DNA of 15,620 bases from Nitriliruptorales bacterium (GCA_007126835.1 SLAO01000180.1:1-15620), one strand, 5' to 3'; numbered from the stretch's first letter, positions 1-7,699 are shown. The notes: generated from the letters alone by a model not told the origin. Numbers and translations are program-made.

Positions 1-1020
1 CTCGTCGCCGTCGTAGAACACCACGGCCTGCCCCGGCGCGACACCCATCGGAGGGTCACCGGCGAACTCGACGCGGACCCGCCGGCCCCCCAGGTCAGAC
101 ACACGCGACGGCAGCGGCTGCCCGCGATACCGAACCTGTGCGCCCAGATCGGCCACCCGCGGGGGCTGCCCGGCGACCCACGACACGTCATCGGCCTCGA
201 GGACAGAAGTAGCGAGCCGGTCACGAGGGCCGACGTGCACGGTCGGGCCCTCGATCCCGGTGACGTACATCGGCTCGAGAAAACCCGCAAGCCCGAGGCC
301 TCGCCGCTGGCCGACGGTGAAGCGGTAGGCGCCGTCGTGGTGTCCGACGACCGCACCGTCGGGTCCGACGAACGCGCCCTCGCGCTCCCCGAGTCTCGGG
401 CGCAGGAACGCATCGAGGTCGCCCGAGGGGATGAAGCAGATGTCGTGACTGTCGGGCTTACCGGCCGTGACCAGCCCCCGCTCGACGGCCATGGCGCGCA
501 GGTCATCCTTGCGATGCTCGCCAACCGGCCAGAGCGTGTGCGCGAGTTGCTCCTGCTGCGCCATGTACAGCACGTAGGTCTGGTCCTTGCCGGAGTCCGC
601 GGCGCGCAGCAGCCGCCAACGACCATCTCGATGCTCGATGCGAACGTGGTGGCCGGTGGCCAGCGCGTCGAAGCCGACCGCCCGTGCGCGCTCGAGCAGC
701 GCGGTGTACTTGACGCGTTCGTTGCAGCGGATGCACGGGTTGGGGGTCCGTCCGGCCGCGTACTCCTCGACGAAGTCGTCGACGACCCGATCCTGGAACG
801 GCGCGGAAAGGTCCCACACGTAGAAGGGGATCCCGAGGGCATCGGCCACCCGACGCGCGTCGCGAGCGTCGTCGAGGGTGCAGCAGCCCTTGCCGGGCAG
901 GCCCGAGGGGGTGTCTGCCATCTTGAGGTGGACGCCGGTGACGTCGTGCCCCGCGTCGACGAGAAGCGCAGCGGTCATCGACGAATCGACGCCGCCGGAC
1001 ATGGCCACGAGCACTCGCAT
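1..1020 (-). CDS. mnmA: tRNA-specific 2-thiouridylase MnmA (3' end cut by window edge)
   Basis: MnmA is a cytoplasmic enzyme that adenylates U34 in the anticodon of certain tRNAs and replaces its 2-oxygen with sulfur, making s2U. I translated 340 residues; the frame runs off the left edge without a stop, so roughly the last 15-25 residues are missing compared with the usual ~360. The N-terminus carries the PP-loop ATP motif SGGVDSS (residues 8-14). The nucleophile region TPNPCIRCN (92-100) places the sulfur-accepting Cys at C99. The second catalytic Cys is C195 in SHDICFIP, where the family more often has SQDICFIP. KDQTY (145-149) and FTVGQRRGLG (234-243) are also typical. The ATG at 1020 gives the canonical short N-terminus, but no good Shine-Dalgarno precedes it. 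It lies 38 bases downstream of the cysteine desulfurase that plausibly feeds it sulfur. Confidence 0.96.
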   Translation of the reverse strand, partial: MRVLVAMSGGVDSSMTAALLVDAGHDVTGVHLKMADTPSGLPGKGCCTLDDARDARRVADALGIPFYVWDLSAPFQDRVVDDFVEEYAAGRTPNPCIRCNERVKYTALLERARAVGFDALATGHHVRIEHRDGRWRLLRAADSGKDQTYVLYMAQQEQLAHTLWPVGEHRKDDLRAMAVERGLVTAGKPDSHDICFIPSGDLDAFLRPRLGEREGAFVGPDGAVVGHHDGAYRFTVGQRRGLGLAGFLEPMYVTGIEGPTVHVGPRDRLATSVLEADDVSWVAGQPPRVADLGAQVRYRGQPLPSRVSDLGGRRVRVEFAGDPPMGVAPGQAVVFYDGDE

Positions 1021-1058
1021 GCAGCCACGGTAGCGCCCGTCAGCGCCTGACCGAGGCG

Positions 1059-2216
1059 CTAGACGAACCCGCCGCCGGCGGTGCGCAGCCGGGCGACAGC
1101 CTCGGTGAACGCGTGGATCGCGGTATCCACGTCGTCTTCGTCGGTGCCCCGCCCACAGGTGAACCGCAGGTGGGCCGCAGTGTCGGTGGGAGCGCCGATG
1201 GCTTGGAGGACGTGGCTGGGCTCAGCGGCGCCGGACTGGCATGCGGACCCGGTCGACGCGGCGACGCCGGCGACGTCGAGGGCCAGGAGCAGCGCCTCGC
1301 CGTCACATCCGGGGACACCCACGTGCACGTTGTGCGGCAGCCGGCGCGTCAACGACCCATTGACCCAGACGCCGTCGACAGCCAGCAGGCCCTGGCGCAG
1401 TCGCTGCCCGAGCGCGTCGAGACGTGGGATCTCGTCGTCCTGGGTCTTGACCGACAGCGCCGCCGCGGCCCCGCAGCCGACGATGCCCGCGGTGTTAAGC
1501 GTGCCTGAGCGCACGCCGCGTTCCTGGCCGCCGCCGTGGAGGACCTGTTCGCACGGGACATCGCGGGCGAGCACGAGCACCCCGACGCCCTTGGGCCCGT
1601 TGAACTTGTGCGCCGAGAGCGCCAGTGCGTCGATCCCCCACTCGCGAACGCGAAGGGGTGCCCGGCCGAAGGCCTGCACCGCGTCGGTGTGGAAGGCGAC
1701 GCCCCGGTCGGCCAGTGCCGGGCCGACGACCTCCACAGGCTGCACGGTGCCAAGCTCGTTGTTGGCGGTCATCATGCTGACGAGCACGGTCTGGTCGGTC
1801 ACCGCGGCCAGCAGACGCTCGGCGTCGACGACGCCGTCGGCCTCACTGGGCACCACCGTGACGTCGAAGCCCTGGTGTGCGCCCAGCCACTCGACGGCTT
1901 CGATGACGGCGTGATGCTCAATCGCGGTGGTCACGACGTGGTTGCCCGCCCCACGATCTCGGGCCCCCCAGGCGATGCCCTTGACCGCCAGGTTGTCCGC
2001 TTCGGTGCCTCCAGAGGTGAACAGGACCTCGAGGGGGCTGACGCCCAACGCGTCGGCCACCTGCTCACGGGCTTCCTCCACCGCCTCGCGGGCGTGACGT
2101 CCGGCAGCGTGGAGCGACGAGGGATTGCCGTATTCCCGCTGGAGGTACGGCCACATCGCATCCAGGACGCTCGGGTCGAGCGGGGTGGTGGCGGCGTGGT
2201 CGAGATAGACGCTCAC
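1059..2216 (-). CDS. iscS: cysteine desulfurase (IscS/NifS family)
   Basis: This PLP enzyme converts cysteine to alanine and passes the sulfur on as a persulfide to tRNA thiolation or Fe-S assembly. The 385-residue protein is full length. It opens with the family signature YLDHAATTPLDP (4-15), then TSGGTEADNLA (67-77) and the His region IEHHAVIEA (99-107). The PLP lysine is K204 in SAHKFNGPKGVG, and the sulfur-carrying C326 sits in the mobile loop STGSACQSGAAEPSHVL (321-337). The compact loop suggests a class I enzyme of the kind next to mnmA in actinobacteria, so the main partner is probably MnmA; a role in Fe-S assembly is also possible. The start is GTG at 2216, overlapping the kinase stop as GTGA, with only a weak GGTAGGG upstream. 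Translation probably depends on coupling to the upstream gene. Confidence 0.95.
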   Translation of the reverse strand: MSVYLDHAATTPLDPSVLDAMWPYLQREYGNPSSLHAAGRHAREAVEEAREQVADALGVSPLEVLFTSGGTEADNLAVKGIAWGARDRGAGNHVVTTAIEHHAVIEAVEWLGAHQGFDVTVVPSEADGVVDAERLLAAVTDQTVLVSMMTANNELGTVQPVEVVGPALADRGVAFHTDAVQAFGRAPLRVREWGIDALALSAHKFNGPKGVGVLVLARDVPCEQVLHGGGQERGVRSGTLNTAGIVGCGAAAALSVKTQDDEIPRLDALGQRLRQGLLAVDGVWVNGSLTRRLPHNVHVGVPGCDGEALLLALDVAGVAASTGSACQSGAAEPSHVLQAIGAPTDTAAHLRFTCGRGTDEDDVDTAIHAFTEAVARLRTAGGGFV

Positions 2217-3199
2217 GGAGACGACCCTACCGAGCCATCGCCCCCCGGACCAGCGCCAGGCCCACCACGCAGCCCGCCGGCGCCGGCACCGCCCGGACCA
2301 GCGCCGAGCTTGCCGCGCGGACGAGCGCCCGGTTTGGCGATGGCCACACTTGCCAGGGTGATCCCAGCGGCGAGCGCGTCTGCGGGCTCGGCGCCACCGA
2401 CCCTGGCCGTCAGGTACCCGGCGAGGAAGGCGTCGCCGGCGCCGGTGGTGTCGATCGCATCGACTCGGCGCGCGTCAACGGTGGCCGTCGCGCGCCCGTC
2501 GGTCCACAGCGCACCTTGGGCACCGAGGGTGACGACGACCTCTCGGCAGTGCGCCGTCAGCGCCTGGGCTCCCGCGGCCGCGTCGCGGGTGCCGGTCAGC
2601 ACCTCGAGCTCATCCAAGTTGGGGGTGACCAGATCGACGCCGTCGATCAAGGACAGGAACCGCTGCGCGCCCAGGTGGCGGAGTGGCGCTGCCGAGGAGG
2701 GATCCACCGACGTCGTGGTGCCGAGTTCCGCGGCCCGCGCCAGCGCGTGCTGCGCCGCTGGTCTGGGCCGGGCATCGAGCAGCAGATATCCCGACACGTG
2801 CAGGTGGTCGGCGGCCGCCAGGGTCGCGTCGGAGACGTCATCGGGCACGAGCCGGAGGTTCGCCCCCCGATCGGGCAGCATGCTGCGCTCCCCGGACGGG
2901 TCGACGAGCACGACCACCGTGCCCGTGGGTTCCACCGGGTCGACTGCCACCACCGTGGCGACGCCGGCGTCGGCCAAGGCGCCGGTCAGCATCCTGCCCG
3001 CGTCGTCGTCGCCGACGCGGGCGATCAGCGTGGGGCTCGCGCCGGCGGCGGCGAACCAGGCCGCGACGTTGCCGCCGGCGCCGCCACCATGGGTCGAGAT
3101 CGACGCGGCAGCGTCGCTGCCGATCTCCAGGGGCTCTCGCATCCGAACGACGACGTCGGTGACAACATCGCCGAGCACCGTGACCGCGACCGGGGTCAC
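2213..3199 (-). CDS. psuK: PfkB-family carbohydrate kinase, probable pseudouridine kinase
   Basis: PfkB (ribokinase-like) kinase, 328 residues. The N-terminal family signature is HGGGAGGNVAAWFAAAGA (37-54). The second signature, DTTGAGDAFLAGY (250-262), holds the anion hole GAGD with catalytic base D256. The family covers many sugar and nucleoside substrates. I infer pseudouridine because the gene overlaps psuG, whose substrate is the product of pseudouridine kinase; sequence alone does not prove specificity. The GTG start at 3199 overlaps the psuG stop (GTGA), and the gene's own stop overlaps the desulfurase start in the same way, so three genes look translationally coupled. The odd part is the C-terminus: after about residue 290 the protein becomes a low-complexity Gly/Ala/Pro tail of nearly 40 residues, beyond the normal kinase fold. 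Confidence 0.88.
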   Translation of the reverse strand: MTPVAVTVLGDVVTDVVVRMREPLEIGSDAAASISTHGGGAGGNVAAWFAAAGASPTLIARVGDDDAGRMLTGALADAGVATVVAVDPVEPTGTVVVLVDPSGERSMLPDRGANLRLVPDDVSDATLAAADHLHVSGYLLLDARPRPAAQHALARAAELGTTTSVDPSSAAPLRHLGAQRFLSLIDGVDLVTPNLDELEVLTGTRDAAAGAQALTAHCREVVVTLGAQGALWTDGRATATVDARRVDAIDTTGAGDAFLAGYLTARVGGAEPADALAAGITLASVAIAKPGARPRGKLGAGPGGAGAGGLRGGPGAGPGGDGSVGSSP

Positions 3200-4116
3200 T
3201 CCTGCTGGGCCGTCGCGACGGCGATCTGCGCAGCCAGCCCGGCGTTGCGGACGATGATCTCGATGTTGGCTGTCAGGCTCGCGCCGGCCGTGGCGCGGTG
3301 GAAGTGGTCGAGCAGGAACGGGGTCACGTCCTTGCCTCGCACCCCGGCCTCGTGCAACCGCTCGACACCCTCGTCGAGCACGCGGTCGTGAAGGTCCGGA
3401 TCAAGCTGGACGTCCTCGGGCAGTGGGTTGGCGACGACCAGGGCTCGGTCGTCCAGTCCGAGCATGCGCCGCGCCGTCACCAGCCTGGCCACCTGGCCGG
3501 CGTCTTCGACCCTCCAGTCGATCGGGTAGCCCGAATCCGAGAGGTAGAACCCCGGGAAGGCATCGGTCTGGTAGCCGACGATGCTCACGCCCAGGGTCTC
3601 GAGGCGCTCCAGCGTGGCGGGGACGTCGAGGATCGACTTGACGCCGGCGCACACGACGACGACACCCGCAGTCGACAGCTCGTGCAGGTCACCCGATTCG
3701 TCATAGGTCTCGCGGGCTTCGCGGTGCACCCCCCCGAGGCCGCCCGTGGCGAACACGCCGATGCCGGCGCGGTGGGCCAGCCGGACCGTGCTGGCCACGG
3801 TCGTCGCTGCCATCCCCCCGTCGACGACAGCAGCGGGCACGTCGCGGGCTGAGACCTTCGCGACCCCGCGCCCGCCCGCGATTCGGTCGAGCTGCTCGTC
3901 GGACAGCCCGACCCGCGCGGCGCCGTCGAGGATCGCGATCGTGGCAGGAACCGCCCCCTCGGCCCGCACCACGCTTTCGACTCTGCGGGCCACGCGCGCG
4001 TTGTCCGGACGCGGCAGACCGTGGGCGATGAGCGTGCTCTCCAACGCCACCACGGGCCGTCCGTCCGCAACGGCCTGTGCCACCTCGTCCGACGGCACGA
4101 ATTCCGGGTTGACCAC
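3196..4116 (-). CDS. psuG: pseudouridine-5'-phosphate glycosidase PsuG
   Basis: PsuG breaks the C-C glycosidic bond of pseudouridine 5'-phosphate, giving uracil and ribose 5-phosphate; this is how cells dispose of pseudouridine from RNA turnover. At 306 residues the protein has the usual length. Diagnostic segments are VALESTLIAHGLPRPDN (23-39), FATGGLGGVHR (122-132) and DLHEL (143-147) with a probable metal-ligand Asp. The segment CAGVKSILD (156-164) includes K160, matching the lysine (K166 in E. coli) that forms the ring-opened ribose adduct. YQTDAFPGFY (182-191) and NPLPEDVQLD (230-239) also fit the family. The start is GTG at 4116, chosen because a strong GGAGG (4124-4128) lies seven bases upstream. 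The gene heads an overlapping set with the kinase and desulfurase. About 100 bases separate it from the hydrolase gene upstream, with no clear hairpin. Confidence 0.95.
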   Translation of the reverse strand: MVNPEFVPSDEVAQAVADGRPVVALESTLIAHGLPRPDNARVARRVESVVRAEGAVPATIAILDGAARVGLSDEQLDRIAGGRGVAKVSARDVPAAVVDGGMAATTVASTVRLAHRAGIGVFATGGLGGVHREARETYDESGDLHELSTAGVVVVCAGVKSILDVPATLERLETLGVSIVGYQTDAFPGFYLSDSGYPIDWRVEDAGQVARLVTARRMLGLDDRALVVANPLPEDVQLDPDLHDRVLDEGVERLHEAGVRGKDVTPFLLDHFHRATAGASLTANIEIIVRNAGLAAQIAVATAQQE

Positions 4117-4123
4117 CAGAAGC

Positions 4124-4128
4124 CCTCC
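4124..4128 (-). promoter_or_regulatory. Shine-Dalgarno fixing the psuG GTG start
   Basis: On the minus strand GGAGG stands seven bases before GTG at 4116. It selects this start over any upstream in-frame codon and gives the psuG-psuK-desulfurase overlap chain one strong entry site. The two downstream genes have no comparable site of their own. Confidence 0.75.
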
Positions 4129-4217
4129 AGGTCACCTCGCGCAGGGTCGCGCCGTGCAAGCGGTCGGTGCGCACGGCTGAAGCGAGTCTGACCACCCACG
4201 GTACCCGTCAGCCACGA

Positions 4218-5159
4218 CTACTCCGAACTGCCCGCCAGACGAGCCAGGTCCTTCTCCAGCAGCGCCACAAAGGCGTCGCGGTCGATGTCGAAGCCGACCT
4301 CGGTGTTCGGCTCACGCCCGGTGACGCCCCACAAGTCGACGACCGTCCGGCCATCGGTCAGCGACCCGCGGGTCTCGACGTCCACGCGCAGGTGCCGCGT
4401 CGTCAGCACGTCAGGTTGGCGCAGCGCCGCGACCGCGCACGCGTCGTGCACGGCGGTGCCGTCGACGCCGTAGCGGCGCAGGTGGAAGCGGGACACGAAG
4501 GCCAACAGGTCCGCGGCCATCGTCGGAACCGGCCCGCCGATGGCGCGTAGCCGTTCGATATCGCCGCGGTAGAGCATCGCCCGGTGGGTGACGTCGAGGC
4601 CGACCATGGTCGTGGCGATGCCCGCTTCGAACACCGTCTGGGCCGCTTCGGGATCCACGTAGATGTTGAACTCGGCCGAGGGGGTGACGTTGCCCTCGGC
4701 GACGGCGCCGCCCATCAAGACCAGGCGGCGCACCTTGCGCGCCAGGGTCGAATCCCGACGCAGGACCATCCCCAGGTTCGACAGGGGGCCGGTGGCCACG
4801 ACGTCGATGGGCTCCTCGACAGCCTCGAGGTGTTGTGCCAACCAGTCGACCGCGTGCATCTGGGCGGGACCCACCGGCGGCTCGGGCAGGTCCGGGCCAT
4901 CGAGACCGGACTCACCGTGGACGTAGGCAGCCGTGACGAGGTCTCGTGCCATCGGCCTCGCCATCCCCGCGTACACCGGCACGTCGGTCCGTCCGGCGAC
5001 CGTCAGGACCCGCAGGGTGTTGTGCACGGTCTTGTCTAGGGTCTGGTTGCCCGCCACGACGCTGATCCCATCCAGCGCGAGGTCCGGGTCAGCGAGGAGC
5101 ATGAGGATCGCGATCGCGTCGTCGTGACCGGGGTCGCAGTCGAGAATCACGTGGCGCAT
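4218..5159 (-). CDS. rihB: nucleoside hydrolase (IUNH family, RihB-like)
   Basis: This enzyme hydrolyses the N-glycosidic bond of ribonucleosides to a free base and ribose. The protein has 313 residues, the same length as E. coli RihB as I recall it, and resembles it in many segments. The calcium-binding N-terminal motif is DCDPGHDDA (7-15) with D9, D13 and D14. Further family segments are VAGNQTLDKT (35-44), VYAGM (62-66), HGESGLDGP (81-89), GPLSN (124-128), LMGGAV (148-153) and SAEFNIYVDPEAA (161-173). The pair HD (238-239) in VHDACAVA supplies the active-site His and another metal ligand. RihB-like enzymes prefer pyrimidine nucleosides, but purine activity cannot be excluded. ATG at 5159 has AGGAG (5166-5170) six bases upstream. 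It lies just before psuG and psuK, so it probably handles ordinary nucleosides while those two handle pseudouridine. Confidence 0.92.
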   Translation of the reverse strand: MRHVILDCDPGHDDAIAILMLLADPDLALDGISVVAGNQTLDKTVHNTLRVLTVAGRTDVPVYAGMARPMARDLVTAAYVHGESGLDGPDLPEPPVGPAQMHAVDWLAQHLEAVEEPIDVVATGPLSNLGMVLRRDSTLARKVRRLVLMGGAVAEGNVTPSAEFNIYVDPEAAQTVFEAGIATTMVGLDVTHRAMLYRGDIERLRAIGGPVPTMAADLLAFVSRFHLRRYGVDGTAVHDACAVAALRQPDVLTTRHLRVDVETRGSLTDGRTVVDLWGVTGREPNTEVGFDIDRDAFVALLEKDLARLAGSSE

Positions 5160-5212
5160 CGAGGGCTCCTGTCGGGCGGTGCCAAGCTCGGCGGCAGCCT
5201 ACTGTCCCGCCT

Positions 5213-5752
5213 TTACGGCCACCGCAGGTCGTAGGCGTACCCGAGCAGCACCACGCCCGTCTCGGGCTCCCAGTCCAGGGCAGGCTCCCGGCGGAACCCG
5301 CGTCGTTCATACAGGTGCATGGCCGCACCCATCCACCGCGTCGAGTGCAGCAGCACCCGGGAGCGTCCCTCCCCCCTGGCGCGCTCAATGCACGCGTCGA
5401 CGAGGGCACCACCGACCCCGCGTCCCCTCGCGTCCGGGTCCACCGCGAGGAAGCGGATACCGGCAGCGTCGTCGTCCTCGAACTCCGCCGCGGTGCTGTG
5501 TGGCCCCGGCACGTACGTCACCGCGCCCACGATGCGTCCCCCGGCCTCGACGGCAACCAGCACGTCGGCGTCGGTGGCCCGGCCGGCGACGTCACGCAGC
5601 GTCTCGCGGTAATGGCCCAGGGGCATCCCGTCGAGGGCCTCGTAGGCCCGCACGGTCAGCGTGCCCACCGCATCGTGGTCCTCGGGCACCGCGAGGCGTA
5701 CCTCCAACGCGTCCAAGCCCGGAGGTCGCAAACGCGGCGGCGAACCGGCCAT
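5213..5752 (-). CDS. GNAT-family N-acetyltransferase
   Basis: Acetyl-CoA-dependent acetyltransferase of the GNAT superfamily; the acceptor cannot be told from sequence. It has 179 residues. The hallmark motif A is FLAVDPDARGRGVGGALVDA (101-120), where R109-G-R-G-V-G binds the CoA pyrophosphate. AMHLYERRGFRR (144-155) is the usual motif B with the conserved Tyr and Gly-Phe. An open frame extends upstream to 5884, but that stretch lies inside etfA and reads as Arg/Ser/Pro shadow sequence. I therefore start at ATG 5752, 28 bases after the etfA stop. A GNAT gene also sits between etfA and the desulfurase in mycobacteria (Rv3027c, from memory), so this is probably the positional counterpart. It may be transcribed with the etf genes. 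Confidence 0.88.
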   Translation of the reverse strand: MAGSPPRLRPPGLDALEVRLAVPEDHDAVGTLTVRAYEALDGMPLGHYRETLRDVAGRATDADVLVAVEAGGRIVGAVTYVPGPHSTAAEFEDDDAAGIRFLAVDPDARGRGVGGALVDACIERARGEGRSRVLLHSTRWMGAAMHLYERRGFRREPALDWEPETGVVLLGYAYDLRWP

Positions 5753-5780
5753 CGAAGGTAACGCCTTGGTGCCGCCGGGC

Positions 5781-6755
5781 CTACTGGCGGCGCTTCTTGA
5801 CGGCTTCGACCAGTGGAGGCAGCACGGTGTAGAGGTCACCGACGACGCCGAGGTCGGCGATGGAGAAGATGGGCGCCTCGGCATCCTTGTTGATCGCGAC
5901 GATGCGCTGTGACGTCTGCATCCCCGCGCGGTGCTGGATCGCTCCGGAGATCCCCGCGCCGATGTACAGCTGCGGGGCCACGGTCTTGCCGGTCTGGCCG
6001 ATCTGATGCTGGTGGGGATACCAGCCGGCGTCGGTCGCCGCGCGCGAGGCGCCCACCGCGGCCCCCAGCGCGTCGGCGAGCTCTTCGACGAGCTCGAAGC
6101 CCTTGGCGTCGCCCAGGCCGCGCCCGCCGGCCACGATCATCGACGCTTCGGTCATCTCCGGGCGCCCGCCGGCGTCCTCTTCGACCACCTCGGTGACCTT
6201 GACCCGGGTCGCGCGGTCATCGAGCTCGACATCCAGCGCGACAATCTCGGCGGTAGCCCCGTCCTGCGCCTCAGCGGAGTAGGCGTTGGGCTTGATCCCC
6301 ACAAAGGCCGTCCGCCCGGCCTTGACCTTGCACCGCGAGACCATGTCTCCGCCGAAGATCTGCTTGGTGGCCACGACCTCACCGTCGGACAGCTCCACCT
6401 CGCTGGCGTCGCCGATGACCCCGCCGTTGCACCGCACCGCCGTGCGTGCCACCACGTCGGACGCGAACGGCTCCGCGGGGTACAGCACCACGTCGGCCCC
6501 CGAGGCCTCCAACGCGGCCGTGAGCGCAGCCACCCTGGGCTCGGTGTCGTACTCGTCGGCCTCGGAAGCGTCCCACACCCAGGCCTTGGAAGCGCCGTAC
6601 GCGCCGACTCCAGCGGCGGCTTCGCTGGCTCCCTTGCCGAACACCGCCGCGGTCACCGCATCCGCGCCAAGACCGCCGGCCGCGGTCAGGATCTGGTTGC
6701 TGACCTTCTTGGGGCTGGTCCCGTCGTGGTCGACCAGCACGAGGATCTCGGTCAT
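5781..6755 (-). CDS. etfA: electron transfer flavoprotein alpha subunit (FixB/EtfA)
   Basis: The alpha subunit of the ETF heterodimer carries FAD and takes electrons from acyl-CoA and related dehydrogenases, passing them to ETF:quinone oxidoreductase. It has 324 residues, a normal length. The N-terminal alpha/beta domain (about 1-190) starts MTEILVLVDHDG. The C-terminal FAD domain contains VAGGRGLGDAKGF (208-220), SRAATDAGWYPHQHQIGQTG (237-256) and LYIGAGISGAIQHRAGM (263-279), which hold the conserved FAD-binding residues. ATG at 6755 is supported by AGGAG (6763-6767) seven bases upstream. The gene follows etfB after 45 bases in the same direction, the normal arrangement for co-expressed subunits. 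Nothing looks truncated. The neighbouring GNAT and nucleoside genes have no obvious functional link to ETF; they share the strand and perhaps the transcript. Confidence 0.97.
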   Translation of the reverse strand: MTEILVLVDHDGTSPKKVSNQILTAAGGLGADAVTAAVFGKGASEAAAGVGAYGASKAWVWDASEADEYDTEPRVAALTAALEASGADVVLYPAEPFASDVVARTAVRCNGGVIGDASEVELSDGEVVATKQIFGGDMVSRCKVKAGRTAFVGIKPNAYSAEAQDGATAEIVALDVELDDRATRVKVTEVVEEDAGGRPEMTEASMIVAGGRGLGDAKGFELVEELADALGAAVGASRAATDAGWYPHQHQIGQTGKTVAPQLYIGAGISGAIQHRAGMQTSQRIVAINKDAEAPIFSIADLGVVGDLYTVLPPLVEAVKKRRQ

Positions 6756-6800
6756 CGATGCGCTCCTAGAGCTCCCGGATGTGACGCCTGCGCCTTGTGC

Positions 6801-7592
6801 CTACAGCAGCTTTTGCTCAACCAGCCAGTCGGCGATCGCCTCCGCGCCGATCTGCCCAGAGCCGTCGTCCTCGACCTTGCGCCCAGCCTCCTTGGGCGGC
6901 GCCGACTCGATCTCCAGGACCGCCGTTGCCGATCCCTCCAGGCCGACCAAGGACGGGTCCACGTCCACCGCGCCAAGGTCCCTGGCCTCCAGCGGCTTCT
7001 TCTTGGCCGCCATGATCCCCTTGAACGACGGGTACCGCGGCTCGTTGATGGCCTCCACCACGCTGACCACGGCCGGGCCGACGGTCTCCACCGCCACGTG
7101 CCCCGCCGAGGTCTCCCGGTGCGCCAGCAGGTTCTGCCCGTCGACCTCCAGGTACTTCACCGAGGTCAACGCCGGAAGGTCAAGCAGCTCCGCGAGCATG
7201 GCCGGCACCAGGGTCGTGCGCGCATCCGACGACTGGTTGCCCATCAGCACCAGATCGAACGTCTCGTTGGCCAACGCCCCGGCCAGCACCCGCGCCGTTG
7301 CCAGCGCATCCGACCCGCCGATCGCCTCGTCGGTGACGTGAATCGCCCCGTCGAGCCCATACGACAACGCCTTGCGGATCGTCTGCTGCGCACTGTCAGG
7401 CCCCATGCACAGCGCGATGACCTCGGTGTCGTCGGTCCGCTCCTTGATCCGCATCGCCTCCTCGATCGACCACTCATCGTTGGCGTTGAGGATCGGCTCG
7501 GAAGCGTCGCGGTCGACGGTCCAGTCACTGGGATCGATCCGCTTCTCCGCGGCCGTGTCGGGCACACGCTTGACCGGGCAGATGATGCGCAC
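6801..7592 (-). CDS. etfB: electron transfer flavoprotein beta subunit (FixA/EtfB)
   Basis: The beta subunit of ETF binds AMP and docks with dehydrogenase partners. The 263-residue length is typical. It opens MRIICPVKRVPDTAAEKRID, followed by the usual NANDEWSIEEAMRIKE (37-52). The nucleotide-binding loop is LMGNQSSD (116-123), and the ETF-beta signature spans HRETSAGHVAVETVGPAVV (158-176). The GTG start at 7592 is well supported: GGAGG (7599-7603) lies six bases upstream. It is the first gene of the minus-strand block and diverges from the Rv3030-type methyltransferase across about 100 bases holding an inverted repeat. ETF genes are often controlled with fatty-acid catabolism in actinobacteria, but no regulator gene is present here to confirm that. 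Confidence 0.97.
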   Translation of the reverse strand: MRIICPVKRVPDTAAEKRIDPSDWTVDRDASEPILNANDEWSIEEAMRIKERTDDTEVIALCMGPDSAQQTIRKALSYGLDGAIHVTDEAIGGSDALATARVLAGALANETFDLVLMGNQSSDARTTLVPAMLAELLDLPALTSVKYLEVDGQNLLAHRETSAGHVAVETVGPAVVSVVEAINEPRYPSFKGIMAAKKKPLEARDLGAVDVDPSLVGLEGSATAVLEIESAPPKEAGRKVEDDGSGQIGAEAIADWLVEQKLL

Positions 7593-7598
7593 GTCAAA

Positions 7599-7603
7599 CC
7601 TCC
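7599..7603 (-). promoter_or_regulatory. Shine-Dalgarno fixing the etfB GTG start
   Basis: On the minus strand GGAGG stands six bases before GTG at 7592. It is among the best ribosome-binding sites in the window and confirms the non-ATG start. Confidence 0.8.
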
Positions 7604-7621
7604 GTCGGAGCGGACCGTGTT

Positions 7622-7637
7622 GTTACCCCACGGTAAC
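7622..7637. promoter_or_regulatory. inverted repeat in the etfB/methyltransferase divergent region, candidate operator
   Basis: GTTACC-CCAC-GGTAAC is a perfect 6-bp inverted repeat with a 4-bp spacer. It lies 30 bases upstream of the etfB start and about 60 bases upstream of the divergent methyltransferase start. Size and position suit a dimeric repressor of the TetR or GntR type, which could control etfBA, the methyltransferase, or both. No regulator gene is nearby, so this is inference from symmetry and position. Confidence 0.4.
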
Positions 7638-7680
7638 TTCCCGCGAGCACCCTCGCCAATTCCTTGAGCGTAGCGCCCGA

Positions 7681-7699
7681 TAGACTCCCCTACGTCATG
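7681..7699 (+). promoter_or_regulatory. possible leaderless promoter for the Rv3030-type methyltransferase
   Basis: TAGACT (7681-7686) matches the actinobacterial -10 pattern TANNNT and ends ten bases before ATG 7697. There is no Shine-Dalgarno before that ATG. Together these suggest a transcript starting at or very near the start codon. No convincing -35 box is visible, so the call is weak. Confidence 0.3.

Noticed and set aside
235..3257. Long plus-strand open frames opposite mnmA, the desulfurase and psuK
   Set aside because: The minus-strand genes have full catalytic motifs; the plus-strand translations have none and follow third-position GC bias.
5753..5884. N-terminal extension of the GNAT protein
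   Set aside because: It lies within the 3' end of etfA in another frame and adds Ser/Pro/Arg-rich residues foreign to GNAT proteins.
7664..7696. Upstream in-frame start for the Rv3030-type methyltransferase
   Set aside because: It adds 11 residues with no family resemblance, has no Shine-Dalgarno, and would start before the -10-like TAGACT.
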